In this document: positions 8,962 through 17,830 of the stretch, in pieces | How positions within the stretch are numbered: position 1 is the stretch's first letter | How the letters are laid out: each line of letters begins with the position of its first letter | Source: Planctomycetota bacterium | Lineage (GTDB): Bacteria > Planctomycetota > UBA1135 > UBA2386 | Assembly (NCBI GenBank): GCA_028281765.1 | Contig: JANQJF010000054.1 | Span: forward strand, 59,067-123,066 | Direction: 5' to 3' | DNA: 64,000 bases | The notes under the pieces: generated by a model | Seen by the model: the letters and a program-made list of their open reading frames with translations, nothing else | Database searches by the model: none | What the model was told of the DNA's origin: nothing | Program-made: the position numbers and the translations under genes

Positions 8962-10293
8962 TCAGGACCCGAACGTGATCCCGAGAGTGTCGCTGACCAC
9001 GATCGGGCACGGCGGTCCGATCACGAGCTCGGCGTACTGCAGGTAGAGCGTCGCCCCACAGAGGTCCAGCGTCGTCGGCCCCGGGAAGCCGAGCGTGAAC
9101 TCGCCCTGGGCATCCGTCGGCGCCGGCAGAGTGGCGATCGGACTCGAGACCGCGAGGCTACCCCCGCACGCGGGGAACAGCACGTTCAGCGGGACCGCCA
9201 CGGCAGAGACACCGAGCAGCATCGAGCCACTCCCGTTCGGGTTCGCGCCCGCGATCGTCGCGTCGATCATCGTCCCGAATACGCCGGTGGCCGTGGTCGA
9301 GATGGTCGGACCGTTGCCGAAACCGAGGTTACTCGTCGACGCAGGCGGGCAGACGAACGGCCCGAGTTCCCACGTATCGTCGACCAGCTGCGCCGTGCCG
9401 GTCGAAAGGTCCCGACCACCGAACAACACGACGCGTTGGTGAGTCAGATCGTAGGCCATCGCCAGGTGACGCCGCGGGAAGCTCGGAGCGTTCTGGGTCA
9501 CGACTTGCTGCCAATCGACACCGTCGTACTGCCAGGTATCGCCCGCGCCTGTCGAGGGGCAACCACCGAACAGCACGACCGCCTGGTTGACCAAGTCGTA
9601 CACGAGCAGCTCGGAGCCACAGCCGCGACCCGGCGGCGACATCGCCGTGAAGACCTGTGTCCACGCGACGCCGTCGTACTCCCACGTGTCGCCGGAATCG
9701 CCGAAGTGCACCGTCTTGCCGCGGACCTCGTCGTACGCCATCGAGCCGCTGAACCCGGGCCTGACGGCGGTGACGACCTGCGTCCAGTCGACGCCGTCCC
9801 ACTCCCACGTCTCGTAGCTACTCGACGCGCTGCTGAAGCCGAAGAGCACACACACGCCGCGATTCAGGTCGTAGACCATCGGGTTGTGCGGCCCCAGCTG
9901 GTGCGTCGTCGCGGAGAGAACCTGCGTCCAATCGACGCCGTCGTACTCCCAAGTCTCAGTCGAACCGATGTAGCCCGCCGTGCAGACGGTGACCTGCCGC
10001 AGCACGTCGTACGCCAACACCATGCCATCGCGCGGCGACGGCGCGTTCGCGGTGAGGACCTGATTCCAGTTCGCACCGTCCCACTCCCAGGTGTCGTTGA
10101 CCCGCTGGGTACCGTTCCACCCACCGAACAACACCGTGACCCCGCGAATCAAATCGTGGGCCATCGCGCTGTTCTGCCGGGCCGCCGGCTGCGAGGCCGG
10201 ATTGCGCTGGGTCCAGTTTGGCGCCTGCGCCGGAAGCGCAACCGCGAACACGGTCACCGAGAAGAGGACGGAAGAGACGGGGCGATGAATCAT
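8962..10293 (-). CDS. Secreted kelch-like repeat protein with shared C-terminal module
   Basis: 443 residues from the ATG at 10293, where a signal peptide (SSVLFSVTVFAVALPAQ) starts; an upstream extension to 10548 has no protein-like features. Residues ~25-310 contain about seven kelch-like units of 40-50 residues marked by DTWEYDGVDWTQV-type cores and VLFGG turns, predicting a beta-propeller. Residues ~315-443 form the C-terminal module also seen at 34054-35601, with ...SMLLGVSAVAVPLNVL and a final VSDTLGITFGS. Expected to be exported or surface-displayed; ligand unknown. It diverges from the methyltransferase gene across a 266-bp gap in which I see no gene. Confidence 0.85.
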   Translation of the reverse strand: MIHRPVSSVLFSVTVFAVALPAQAPNWTQRNPASQPAARQNSAMAHDLIRGVTVLFGGWNGTQRVNDTWEWDGANWNQVLTANAPSPRDGMVLAYDVLRQVTVCTAGYIGSTETWEYDGVDWTQVLSATTHQLGPHNPMVYDLNRGVCVLFGFSSASSSYETWEWDGVDWTQVVTAVRPGFSGSMAYDEVRGKTVHFGDSGDTWEYDGVAWTQVFTAMSPPGRGCGSELLVYDLVNQAVVLFGGCPSTGAGDTWQYDGVDWQQVVTQNAPSFPRRHLAMAYDLTHQRVVLFGGRDLSTGTAQLVDDTWELGPFVCPPASTSNLGFGNGPTISTTATGVFGTMIDATIAGANPNGSGSMLLGVSAVAVPLNVLFPACGGSLAVSSPIATLPAPTDAQGEFTLGFPGPTTLDLCGATLYLQYAELVIGPPCPIVVSDTLGITFGS

Positions 10294-10559
10294 CCGGTAC
10301 ACCTGATTGGGCGGAGAAGCTCTGCCGCGCCATGGTATCGGTTTCTCGACACGCTGTGGGGTCGCGCGCGGCCAAGGCCGACTCCGCGGCCGTCGCAAAA
10401 CGAGACCTGCGGAAACCCGCATACAGGGGGCGGTGTGCACGACGGACCAACCGACCCGCGCCGCGGGCGAAGCGGCACTGAGGTTCGCGTCTCGAACCGC
10501 CCGATGCCACCCCCACGGATCCACTCGCCAACCGGATCCCAACACCAACGCTCACAACC

Positions 10560-11156
10560 ATGCAGAACCTGCGCCTCAGCTGCTTCGATCAAGCCATTCC
10601 CAATTGGCTGAATACGGACATCACCCCGCACATCTTCATTTCGAAGATCCCGGGCGCCGCGCGCTTGTTGCACCTGCTCGGCCGTATGGACGAGAAGAGA
10701 TTCCGCCAGCACCGAGACGGCGTGTTCGCGGGCGTTCGCTACATGAACCTGACGAAGCCGTTCCCCCTCGCGGACGGCTCGATCGAGAACGTGTTCTGCG
10801 CCCACGTCTTCGAGCATCTGTATCGCGACGACGCCATCATCTGCGCGCGCCAGGTGCACCGCGTACTCGCGCCCGGCGGCGTCTTCCGCGGCACGGTCCC
10901 GGACCTCGACTACGCGATCGACAACTACTCGCCCGAGAACCCGGAGGAGCTGCTCGACACGGTCTACGAGAGCACCCACCGGAACGACAAGAACCGCCAC
11001 CAGTGGATGTACAAGGAGGGCTCGATGACGCGGCTGCTGCAGGCCGCGGGGTTCGAGAAGGTCGCGCGATGCGAGTACCAGCAGGGCCAGTGCGCGGACC
11101 TCGAGAAGCTGGACAACCGTCCGGAGGGGACGTTGTTCATGGAAGCGTATCGGTGA
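10560..11156 (+). CDS. SAM-dependent methyltransferase (class I)
   Basis: 198 residues. The central part (SIENVFCAHVFEHLYRDDA, then QVHRVLAPGGVFRGTVPDLD) matches motifs II-IV of the Methyltransf_11-like predicted methyltransferases that often act on cell-surface sugars or small molecules. The usual glycine-rich motif I near the N-terminus is weak (LNLDI-like position reads NWLNTDITP), which is typical of the short COG4627-like group. A terminator cassette follows at 11180. Substrate unknown. Confidence 0.82.
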   Translation: MQNLRLSCFDQAIPNWLNTDITPHIFISKIPGAARLLHLLGRMDEKRFRQHRDGVFAGVRYMNLTKPFPLADGSIENVFCAHVFEHLYRDDAIICARQVHRVLAPGGVFRGTVPDLDYAIDNYSPENPEELLDTVYESTHRNDKNRHQWMYKEGSMTRLLQAAGFEKVARCEYQQGQCADLEKLDNRPEGTLFMEAYR

Positions 11157-11179
11157 TGACTGGGTGACGCGCGGAGGGG

Positions 11180-11224
11180 ACCGAGGCAGAGCCGAGCTTC
11201 GCCCGGGCTCTGCGCTTGGCTTTT
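11180..11224 (+). terminator. Intrinsic terminator, copy 2 of a repeated cassette
   Basis: Same block as 8487-8530: GCAGAGCC stem, CTTCG loop, CCCGGGCTCTGC arm (11186-11213), then GCTTGGCTTTT. It terminates the methyltransferase transcript and sits against the stop of the convergent histidine kinase gene. Confidence 0.75.
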
Positions 11225-12534
11225 CACCACCACGACACCGCCCCCTTCGCGCACGAAGGAAACTCCAGCACGAACCGCGCGCCCCCCATCGGCGAGTCCT
11301 CCACGCGGACCCCACCGTCGTGGTCCAGCATGGCTCGTCGCACCAAGGCGAGTCCGAGGCCGTAGCCGCCGCGCTGGCGCTGCTGTCCACGGCGCAGCGT
11401 CTCGAAGACCTGCTCTCGCTCCTCTTCGGCAACGCCGGGACCCTGATCGTCGACCGTCACCGTGACGAACCCGTCGTCGCGGAGTGCGCTCGTCACGTGC
11501 ACGCGCTGACCGGGCTCGCTGAATCGCACCGCGTTCGAGACGAGGTTGCGTACCGCGAGCATCAGCGACTCCCGGTTGCCTTCGATCAGCAGGGACTCCG
11601 GACCGAGGAACTCGACCTCCACGTCGTGTCGTCGCGCGCGGCGCACGTCCGAGCCGAGCCGCAGGTCGAGTTCGGTCGCCCAATCGAAGCTCTCCATCGG
11701 CAACCGGTCCTCCGCTTCGGACGACAGCAAGACCAGGTTGTCGACCTTGCGCGCCAGGTCGACGAGCTCCTGCTCCTGATCGGCGAGAATGTCGGGCAGC
11801 TGCTCGGGGTCCGGAGTCCGCCGAATCGACAGTTGCACGTTGCTCAATAACGACTGCACCGGCGAGCGCAGCTCGTGCGCCGCGCCGGCGATCAGCAGCT
11901 GGATTCTAGCCCGCGCAGTTTCCAGCTTGTCGAACTCCGCACTCACCGCGCGCGTGACGTCGGCGATCTCGCGAGGCGCGCCCTGCGGGATCGACGGCCG
12001 GCCGGACTCCTCGACCGAACGCGACACGGATCGCAGCAGCGCGGACACCTTGCGTCCGAACAGCATGCTCGCGAACAGCAGAACCACCGCGAACGCGAAC
12101 ACCAGCAACGCGATCGAGGAACTGAACTCGGAGAGCTGTTCCTCCCAGTTGCGCCCGTCGATCACGACCGTCAGGCTGCGTCCGTCCGCGATGGAGACTT
12201 CGAGCCGTCGCTCGAACTGCGCATCCCCTGCCACGCGTAGGGCCTCCTCGCCGACGAGGGTATCCACGTCCCCGGCATGAAGCTCGATCAGGACGTCAAG
12301 CTGCTGGTTCTCCTCCACGAGCAACTCGAGAACGGCACGCGACTGTTCCGTGTCGAGGCCATCCAGTTTGTCCGCCGTGAGCTCCGCGATCTCTCGGACT
12401 TCCTCGTCGAGCTTGCTCGCGACCTGGTGCAGCGTCATCGCGTACACGAACCCGACGAGAATCACCGTGAGCACGGCGAGGAGACCACCGAACCACAGAG
12501 CCGACTGCCGCCCCAGCGACCACTCAGTCTTCAT
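11224..12534 (-). CDS. Sensor histidine kinase
   Basis: 436 residues. Transmembrane segments at about 13-33 and 141-160 enclose a ~105-residue periplasmic sensor domain. HAMP-like linker to ~200; dimerisation/phosphoacceptor helix with AHELRSPVQ (His220); N-box RNLVSNAVRF (330/334), G1 VDDQGPGV, G2 GYGLGLALVRR. All kinase motifs are present. The start at 12534 overlaps the end of the response-regulator gene by 11 bp, so the pair is co-transcribed and translationally coupled. The stimulus is unknown; the divergent neighbour encodes a c-type peroxidase, which hints at an envelope or redox signal. Confidence 0.95.
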   Translation of the reverse strand: MKTEWSLGRQSALWFGGLLAVLTVILVGFVYAMTLHQVASKLDEEVREIAELTADKLDGLDTEQSRAVLELLVEENQQLDVLIELHAGDVDTLVGEEALRVAGDAQFERRLEVSIADGRSLTVVIDGRNWEEQLSEFSSSIALLVFAFAVVLLFASMLFGRKVSALLRSVSRSVEESGRPSIPQGAPREIADVTRAVSAEFDKLETARARIQLLIAGAAHELRSPVQSLLSNVQLSIRRTPDPEQLPDILADQEQELVDLARKVDNLVLLSSEAEDRLPMESFDWATELDLRLGSDVRRARRHDVEVEFLGPESLLIEGNRESLMLAVRNLVSNAVRFSEPGQRVHVTSALRDDGFVTVTVDDQGPGVAEEEREQVFETLRRGQQRQRGGYGLGLALVRRAMLDHDGGVRVEDSPMGGARFVLEFPSCAKGAVSWW

Positions 12535-13204
12535 GGCTGCCATCGGCGATCGCGTAACCGACACCTTTGTGGGTTTCGACGGTGGGCCCACCGCGCGCGG
12601 CGAGCTTGCGGCGGAGCCGTGCGACCAGCACATCGATGACGTTCGTGCCGGGCGACTGCTCGAGGTCCCAAACGTGGCGCAACAGCTCCATGCGCGGCAC
12701 GACGTTCCCGACACCCGCGCGGATCAAGCTCGCGAGGAAGTCGAACTCCTTGGGCGTGAGATCCAAGCGTCCGTTCTCGAGGTGCGCCCGACGCGTGACC
12801 ATGTCCATGCGCAGGCCACACGCCTCGAGCACGCCGTTCGGTTGCTCGCGACGCAGCGCGACCTCGACTCGGGCCTCCAGCTCGGAGAGCTCGAACGGCT
12901 TGATGATGTAGTCGGTCGCGCCGAGCTGGAGCCCGCGGACCCGCTCGTCGATGCGGTGGCGCGCCGAGAGGAAGATCACGCGCGTCGAGTCCCCGCTTTG
13001 CCGCAGCTCGGACAGCAGATCCCATCCGTCCCCGTCGGGCAGCATCACGTCCAACAGGATCAGGTCGAAGGTCGCGATGGCCAGAGTCCGCCTCGCGTCC
13101 GCGAGCGTCGCCGCGCCGGAGCACTCGTGTCCTCGATCCATGAACGACTGCGTCAACGCCGCGCGCAGTCGTTCGTCGTCTTCGATGAACAGGAGTCGAG
13201 CCAT
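12524..13204 (-). CDS. Response regulator, OmpR/PhoB family
   Basis: 226 residues from ATG 13204. Receiver domain: acidic pocket ED/D at 8-10, phosphorylation site Asp52 (LILLDVMLPDGDG), Ser80 and Lys102 (DYIIKPF). DNA-binding winged helix from ~128 to 222 with RLDLTPKEFDFL and NVIDVLVARLRRKL. The open frame extends far upstream, but only from 13204 does similarity begin. It is the first gene of the regulator-kinase operon. Two 20-bp direct repeats lie 43-135 bp upstream and are candidate sites for autoregulation. Confidence 0.95.
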   Translation of the reverse strand: MARLLFIEDDERLRAALTQSFMDRGHECSGAATLADARRTLAIATFDLILLDVMLPDGDGWDLLSELRQSGDSTRVIFLSARHRIDERVRGLQLGATDYIIKPFELSELEARVEVALRREQPNGVLEACGLRMDMVTRRAHLENGRLDLTPKEFDFLASLIRAGVGNVVPRMELLRHVWDLEQSPGTNVIDVLVARLRRKLAARGGPTVETHKGVGYAIADGSHED

Positions 13205-13246
13205 CGAGTGGAAGAGTAGACCAGTTGCGACGCGTCGCGACGAACC

Positions 13247-13266
13247 TTGCACGAATGTAATGCAAC
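13247..13266. promoter_or_regulatory. Direct repeat 1, candidate response-regulator operator
   Basis: TTGCACGAATGTAATGCAAC. It repeats at 13319-13338 with one mismatch, 72 bp (about seven helical turns) apart, in the intergenic region between the response regulator and the divergent secreted-protein/peroxidase pair. Each copy has TTGCA/TGCAA inverted ends. Confidence 0.65.
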
Positions 13267-13318
13267 GGTCGAAGACGCGTGCGCGCGGTGCGCTCATGCG
13301 CGCTTCGACGACGCGGGG

Positions 13319-13338
13319 TTGCACGGATGTAATGCAAC
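13319..13338. promoter_or_regulatory. Direct repeat 2, candidate response-regulator operator
   Basis: TTGCACGGATGTAATGCAAC, one base different from the copy at 13247. It is 31 bp from the start of the plus-strand gene at 13370, so it could control that gene while copy 1 faces the response regulator. Confidence 0.65.
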
Positions 13339-13369
13339 CCGGCCGCGCGGAGCGCGATAGATGGTCTGC

Positions 13370-14428
13370 ATGCGTGAGCGAGTCCATCTCTTCGTCGCGG
13401 CGACCTGCTGTTGCACCGCCGCCGTCCTGCTGACTGTTCCCGAGCCGGACGGACGGCCGGTGTCGGCGAAATCTCTCGCCGTCCACCACGACCAGACGTC
13501 GCACGCGCACGCGATCCCGAGCCGCCGGTCGGAGACCGACGCCGAAACCGTGCGAGTCCGCCTCCAAACTCACGACGACGCACCGGCAGTCCGAGTCGCC
13601 TCGATTCGAGTGCGCTCGCTCTCCGGATGGCCGACGGAGCACGCGCTCGTCGCCGTCGACAAGCGCCTTCCCCACGGCGCATGGGTCGAAGAGCGTCGAC
13701 TGCGCACGGACCGCGAGGGAATGGCATCGACTCGACTCCTCGACGATGACGCTCCGCGTCGGGCAAGACTGCTCGGCGGCTCGATGGGCTCCGAGCCGCT
13801 GTCGCCGCGGGATGTCACGACCGAGTTGCGAACCGCGGACAGCGCCGCGATCTCGATCGAGCTCGTGGACGCGGACTCGCGACCCCTGCTCGGTGCGCAG
13901 GCGGTCACCGTACGCGTCGGCGGCCTCGGTTACGCCGCACGCACGTCGCGAACCAACGAGGCCCTGTGGCATCTCGAGATGACGCGCGACCAGGATCGCG
14001 CGACTCAGCCCAGGAACGCACAGATCACGGTCACGGACACCCTCGGCCAGACGTGGACTCGAACCGTCACGCTGCAGCCCGGTGAGATGAACCGTGTGAC
14101 CCCCGCATCGACCCTCGCCGTGCTTCGCAGCGGCCACACGCGGCTACGCGACTTCGTCCGAGACCACACCGGTCACGGCGTTCGCGTGCGCTGGTCGCTC
14201 GAGACGCGCGACGCGACGCGCCACGGTTCTACGTGGCTGCGAAGCCGAGGGTTTCACGCCGTCACGCCTGTCGGCGACGCGCCGGACCACTGCGCGCAAC
14301 TCCGAATGCGCGCGACCTCGAGCACGTCTCCCACCGTGCAGCAGGTCGTCCAGTGGCCGCTCGCGACACCCAGCATCGACATCGACCTCTGCAGATCGCA
14401 ACTCCAACAACTCCGAACATCGCCATGA
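13370..14428 (+). CDS. Exported protein of unknown function
   Basis: 352 residues from ATG 13370 (an ATG at 13361 is also possible). The N-terminus (LFVAATCCCTAAVLLTVP) is a signal peptide or membrane anchor with three consecutive Cys. The rest is beta-rich with Ig-like or carboxypeptidase-regulatory-like character (phrases such as AISIELVDADSRPLLGAQAV). No enzyme motif is seen. The last bases overlap the start of the cytochrome c peroxidase gene as ATGA (14425-14428), indicating translational coupling, so it probably works with that enzyme or is co-regulated by the divergent two-component system. Confidence 0.72.
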   Translation: MRERVHLFVAATCCCTAAVLLTVPEPDGRPVSAKSLAVHHDQTSHAHAIPSRRSETDAETVRVRLQTHDDAPAVRVASIRVRSLSGWPTEHALVAVDKRLPHGAWVEERRLRTDREGMASTRLLDDDAPRRARLLGGSMGSEPLSPRDVTTELRTADSAAISIELVDADSRPLLGAQAVTVRVGGLGYAARTSRTNEALWHLEMTRDQDRATQPRNAQITVTDTLGQTWTRTVTLQPGEMNRVTPASTLAVLRSGHTRLRDFVRDHTGHGVRVRWSLETRDATRHGSTWLRSRGFHAVTPVGDAPDHCAQLRMRATSSTSPTVQQVVQWPLATPSIDIDLCRSQLQQLRTSP

Positions 14429-15564
14429 AACATCACTGTTCCATCAGCAAGGGACTCTTGCTCATCACTCTGCCGCTCACCACCATCGGGTGCGAAGGCG
14501 GCGACGACTACGGTGCCGCCCCCCTCGCCGCACTCGATGCCGAGGTGCGAGCGCCCGACGACAACCCGGTCACGGAGGAGAAGTCCGCACTCGGGCGGCT
14601 ACTGTTCTTCGATCCCGTCCTGTCCGCGAACAACGAGGTCGCGTGCGCGACGTGCCACCACCCTTCGCTCGCGTACGCCGACGGTCGTGATCTCGCCGTC
14701 GGATTCGGCGGCACGGATCTCGGACCGGATCGCAAACCCGGCAACGAGTTTCCGCACGTGGGACGCAATGCGCCGAGCGTGCTCAACGTCGCGTTCAACG
14801 GCCTGATGGCCGCGGACGACCAGGTGAACCCAACCGAAGCCCCGATGTTCTGGGACTCTCGACTGAAGGGTCTCGAAGCGCAGGTCCTGGATCCGATCCG
14901 CACGCCGTCGGAGATGTCCGGCAGCGGCGTCACCGCGGAGGACGCGATCGCCAACGCCGTGTCGAGAGTGGCCGCCATCCCGGAGTACGCGCAGAGATTC
15001 GAACAGGCCTTCGGAACGCCCGGCGTCGACGCCGATCGCCTCGCGAAGTCACTCGCGACGTACGTACGCAGCCTCGTCACGCGCAACAGCCCGTTCGACC
15101 GATTCCGGCGAGGCGACGCAACCGCACTCACGAGCGAGCAGCAAGAAGGCCTCGCCGTGTTCGAGCGCATCGGCTGCGCGACGTGCCACGGCGGCCCGAT
15201 GCTGACGAACTGGAGCATGCACAAGCTCGGCGTCGCGGAGAATCCCGCGCGCACGACTCCGGACGAAGGGTCCGGGGACTTCCGGTTTCGCACACCGTCA
15301 CTGCGTAACGTCGCGCTGACCGCGCCTTACATGCACAACGGCACACAGGCGACGCTGGACGACGTCGTCGACTTCTACCTCGAAGCCAAGAGCCTCCACC
15401 CCCAGGTCGCGGATGTGGACATCGATCCGCAGACGGTCACGCCGGCCGAGCGACTGGCGTTAATCCGATTCATGGAAGCGTTGACGGATGACGACTTCTC
15501 GAAGTCGGTGCCGGACTCGGTGCCCAGTGGCTTGCCGGTGCCACGGGCGAGCGCCGAGGAGTGA
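14425..15564 (+). CDS. Di-haem cytochrome c peroxidase / MauG-family lipoprotein
   Basis: 379 residues. Signal peptide with lipobox TIGC (Cys23), so lipid-anchored and facing the periplasm. Two c-type haem sites: CATCH at residues 74-78 and CATCH at 251-255. Flanking family blocks are LGRLLFFDPVLS, RNAPSVLNVAFN, MFWDSRLKGLEAQ and FRTPSLRNVALTAPYMHNG, typical of bacterial di-haem cytochrome c peroxidases and MauG. It should reduce peroxide or oxidise a protein partner using cytochrome-derived electrons. The ATGA overlap with the preceding gene marks a two-gene operon. Confidence 0.95.
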   Translation: MKHHCSISKGLLLITLPLTTIGCEGGDDYGAAPLAALDAEVRAPDDNPVTEEKSALGRLLFFDPVLSANNEVACATCHHPSLAYADGRDLAVGFGGTDLGPDRKPGNEFPHVGRNAPSVLNVAFNGLMAADDQVNPTEAPMFWDSRLKGLEAQVLDPIRTPSEMSGSGVTAEDAIANAVSRVAAIPEYAQRFEQAFGTPGVDADRLAKSLATYVRSLVTRNSPFDRFRRGDATALTSEQQEGLAVFERIGCATCHGGPMLTNWSMHKLGVAENPARTTPDEGSGDFRFRTPSLRNVALTAPYMHNGTQATLDDVVDFYLEAKSLHPQVADVDIDPQTVTPAERLALIRFMEALTDDDFSKSVPDSVPSGLPVPRASAEE

Positions 15565-15581
15565 ATCGGTCCGCGACGCGA

Positions 15582-17687
15582 CTACTTCCGCCGCAGCTCC
15601 ACGACGACCTCTGCCGTCTCTCCCACGCGCACGTCGACGCGCCGCGGTGAGACCGGGTGATACCGTTCGGCGTCGATCCGCTCGAAGCGGATCTCGTAGA
15701 GCCCGGGCTTGCTCACCTCGACGACCATGTCGCGCTGCAGGCCACCGTCCGTCACGCGGCCGTCGTGACCGATCGCGCGGATGTCTCGGGTCGTGCGCAG
15801 CCCCTGGGGACCGGTCGGCAGCACGGTACCGTCCTCACGGAACTCGAAGCGCATGGCGTAGACGGACGGGAGCTCGACAGTCACAGACTGGTTGCCTGGG
15901 ACCAGGTCGAGATCGACCCCGTTGCCGCCGAATTCACGCTCGGCCCCGTTCGGCCACTTGGGCCAAAACCGCACTCCCCCCGGCGCGGCCCAGAAGCGAA
16001 AGCGGCCCGGTTCTTCGGTCACAGCCTTCGCGAGGTCGCGCCGCACCTGGCCCGGAACCGGCTCGCGGAACCAGTACCACAGGTCATCGCGTGGAAGTCG
16101 TTTCCCGCTCCCGAAGTCGACGGTTTCGACGACGACTTCCGCGAGCTTTGGCAGCTCGAGATGGAGGTCCTCGGCGCCATCGGCCGTGAGATCGATCATC
16201 CAGACTTTCAAAAAGGGCATGAGCTGGACTCGGTACGTGCCGACCGGCAGGTCGGGCAAACGGAACTTCCAGCTCGGGAGCAGGCCGCCCACCTGCTGGA
16301 GATCCGCGAGCGCGAACTCGAAGTCGGGGCGACGCCATCTCTGCGTGGGTTGGAAGTAGACCTGCAGCCGCACGTCTTGCTCGCGGCCGAACTCCGGGAA
16401 GGAGATCACGCCCCCGAGAGTCGCGCGCTTCGGAGGCGGGGGCGGGTCGGTCAGAGTGAGCACGACTTCGCGGATCTGACCGACCTCGAGGGAGACCTCT
16501 TCGAGCGCGAGCACTGGCACCTCCGTCCACGATCCCCCACCAAGCTCGACGGCGACGCGGTACCCACCCGGCCTCAGGTTCTCGAGTCGCAGCCCATCGT
16601 TCGCGAGCGTGTCGTCGAAAGGCTCGAAGTGGACGTAGCCGTTTCTGCCGTCTTCCCGGATCCAGTAGACGCAGAGCATCGGCACGACCTCGAGCGCGGC
16701 GTAGCGCGCGAGCTGCACGTTCGACAGCTGGACACGCAAGCCGGCCGCGGGCTCGAGCAACAGCTCGCGATCGCCCTTCGAGACGTCGACCGAAATCGAG
16801 CCCCACGCGTATCCCGGCGCCCGCGCGTCCACGCCGACACCGCGCTCCGGCCGCCAGCGGCGCGCGAGCTCGACGATTCGAGGTGACTCGCCGCGCGAAG
16901 GTCGCAACGCCACGCCTGCGACCGTCGCCCTCTCTGCGTCGGGGTCGCGCCCCCCGATCAGCGCGATAGGCGAACGGAGGCCTTCGCCGAGAACCTTGCC
17001 AGAACCCGAATCGTTCCTGCCCCAGGCGGCCATGCCCGGCCCCGACCGAATGCGAAGTTCGACGTTCTCCAGGTGACGTCGTGTGACTGCGTCGCGCACG
17101 GCCAGCGTGAATTCCGGCCAGAACTCGGGTCGAACCAACGAAACCCGAGCCTCGTGAAAGACCACTCCGTCATCCGGGACGCGTGCGCTCGCGAACACGA
17201 TCTGGGATCGCTGGCCGAGGAGCCGAGGGTGTCGAACATCGACCTCGACCTGGCCCTTCCGGATGTGCCGGAGTCCTTCCAAACGGGCAAGCACCGGATC
17301 GAGATCGAACTCGCTCGCCTGACCCTGCGCCGGCCACGGTCCCGCGATCTCCGTCGGCCACCCGTCGCGCTTGTCGCGCCCCGCCAACGCGATGGTCGCC
17401 ATCCGTGCGTGTTCGTCGGAGACGCCCTCGAGCAACACGCGCAGCACGTGCGTGACCGGAGTTTTCGACTCACCGACAGAACTGGAGCCTGCGACCGGAC
17501 TCCGTGATGCCGACTCCGCGTGCGGGTCCGCAGCGACGGCGCCTTCGATCTCCTCTTCCGATTCGGGTGACTGCCCCGACGTCCTCAGCGGCGGCGAGTC
17601 GGTCTGCGGAGACCGCGCCAGGAGATACACGCAGACCGCCGTGACGACCATCACGGCGACTGCGGCGGTTGCGAGGCGAATGTTCAT
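15582..17687 (-). CDS. Large membrane-anchored surface protein with beta-sandwich repeats
   Basis: 701 residues from ATG 17687. Residues ~5-25 form a signal anchor, followed by a low-complexity Ser/Glu/Pro linker (~30-75). The remainder is beta-rich with several carboxypeptidase-regulatory-like units (GGYRVAVELGGG, VGTYRVQLMPF, PGLYEIRFERI are the GxYxV signatures). It is a paralogue of the protein at 37366-39807: both have the anchor, a VLRVxxEG block, then (G)PWPxQGxxSEFxLDP and a VxVxHPxxL strand; the other protein carries an extra domain inserted between these blocks. Function unknown; probably envelope structure or binding. Confidence 0.82.
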   Translation of the reverse strand: MNIRLATAAVAVMVVTAVCVYLLARSPQTDSPPLRTSGQSPESEEEIEGAVAADPHAESASRSPVAGSSSVGESKTPVTHVLRVLLEGVSDEHARMATIALAGRDKRDGWPTEIAGPWPAQGQASEFDLDPVLARLEGLRHIRKGQVEVDVRHPRLLGQRSQIVFASARVPDDGVVFHEARVSLVRPEFWPEFTLAVRDAVTRRHLENVELRIRSGPGMAAWGRNDSGSGKVLGEGLRSPIALIGGRDPDAERATVAGVALRPSRGESPRIVELARRWRPERGVGVDARAPGYAWGSISVDVSKGDRELLLEPAAGLRVQLSNVQLARYAALEVVPMLCVYWIREDGRNGYVHFEPFDDTLANDGLRLENLRPGGYRVAVELGGGSWTEVPVLALEEVSLEVGQIREVVLTLTDPPPPPKRATLGGVISFPEFGREQDVRLQVYFQPTQRWRRPDFEFALADLQQVGGLLPSWKFRLPDLPVGTYRVQLMPFLKVWMIDLTADGAEDLHLELPKLAEVVVETVDFGSGKRLPRDDLWYWFREPVPGQVRRDLAKAVTEEPGRFRFWAAPGGVRFWPKWPNGAEREFGGNGVDLDLVPGNQSVTVELPSVYAMRFEFREDGTVLPTGPQGLRTTRDIRAIGHDGRVTDGGLQRDMVVEVSKPGLYEIRFERIDAERYHPVSPRRVDVRVGETAEVVVELRRK

Positions 17688-17830
17688 CTCGGTCGCAAGC
17701 GGAGAAGCCGTCGAGCACCGTAGCATGTCACGGTCATCGCCGAATCTTGCATCGCCTCAGGAAACGGGAGCAGATGCCGGAGCCAGAACCGTACCGTGTT
17801 CAACTCGCCCACCTCCAGCTTCACCGGCAC
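17684..17830 (-). CDS. Possible 48-residue protein or gene remnant
   Basis: Read from GTG 17830, the product begins MPVKLEVGELNTVRFWLRHL and continues LPFPEAMQDSAMTV to an Arg/Leu-rich end. The codon choice and composition look protein-like, and its TGA overlaps the ATG of the downstream surface-protein gene as ATGA (17684-17687), the coupling arrangement used repeatedly in this window. An in-frame stop at 17846 prevents a longer protein, so it is either a short leader-type gene or the C-terminal scrap of a decayed gene. No family recognised. Confidence 0.35.
   Translation of the reverse strand: MPVKLEVGELNTVRFWLRHLLPFPEAMQDSAMTVTCYGARRLLRLRPR

Noticed and set aside
8599..10611. A 670-residue plus-strand open frame opposite the kelch-like gene
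   Set aside because: Composition is Arg/Pro/His-rich and repeats mirror the kelch repeats of the minus-strand gene; it is an antisense shadow in GC-rich DNA.
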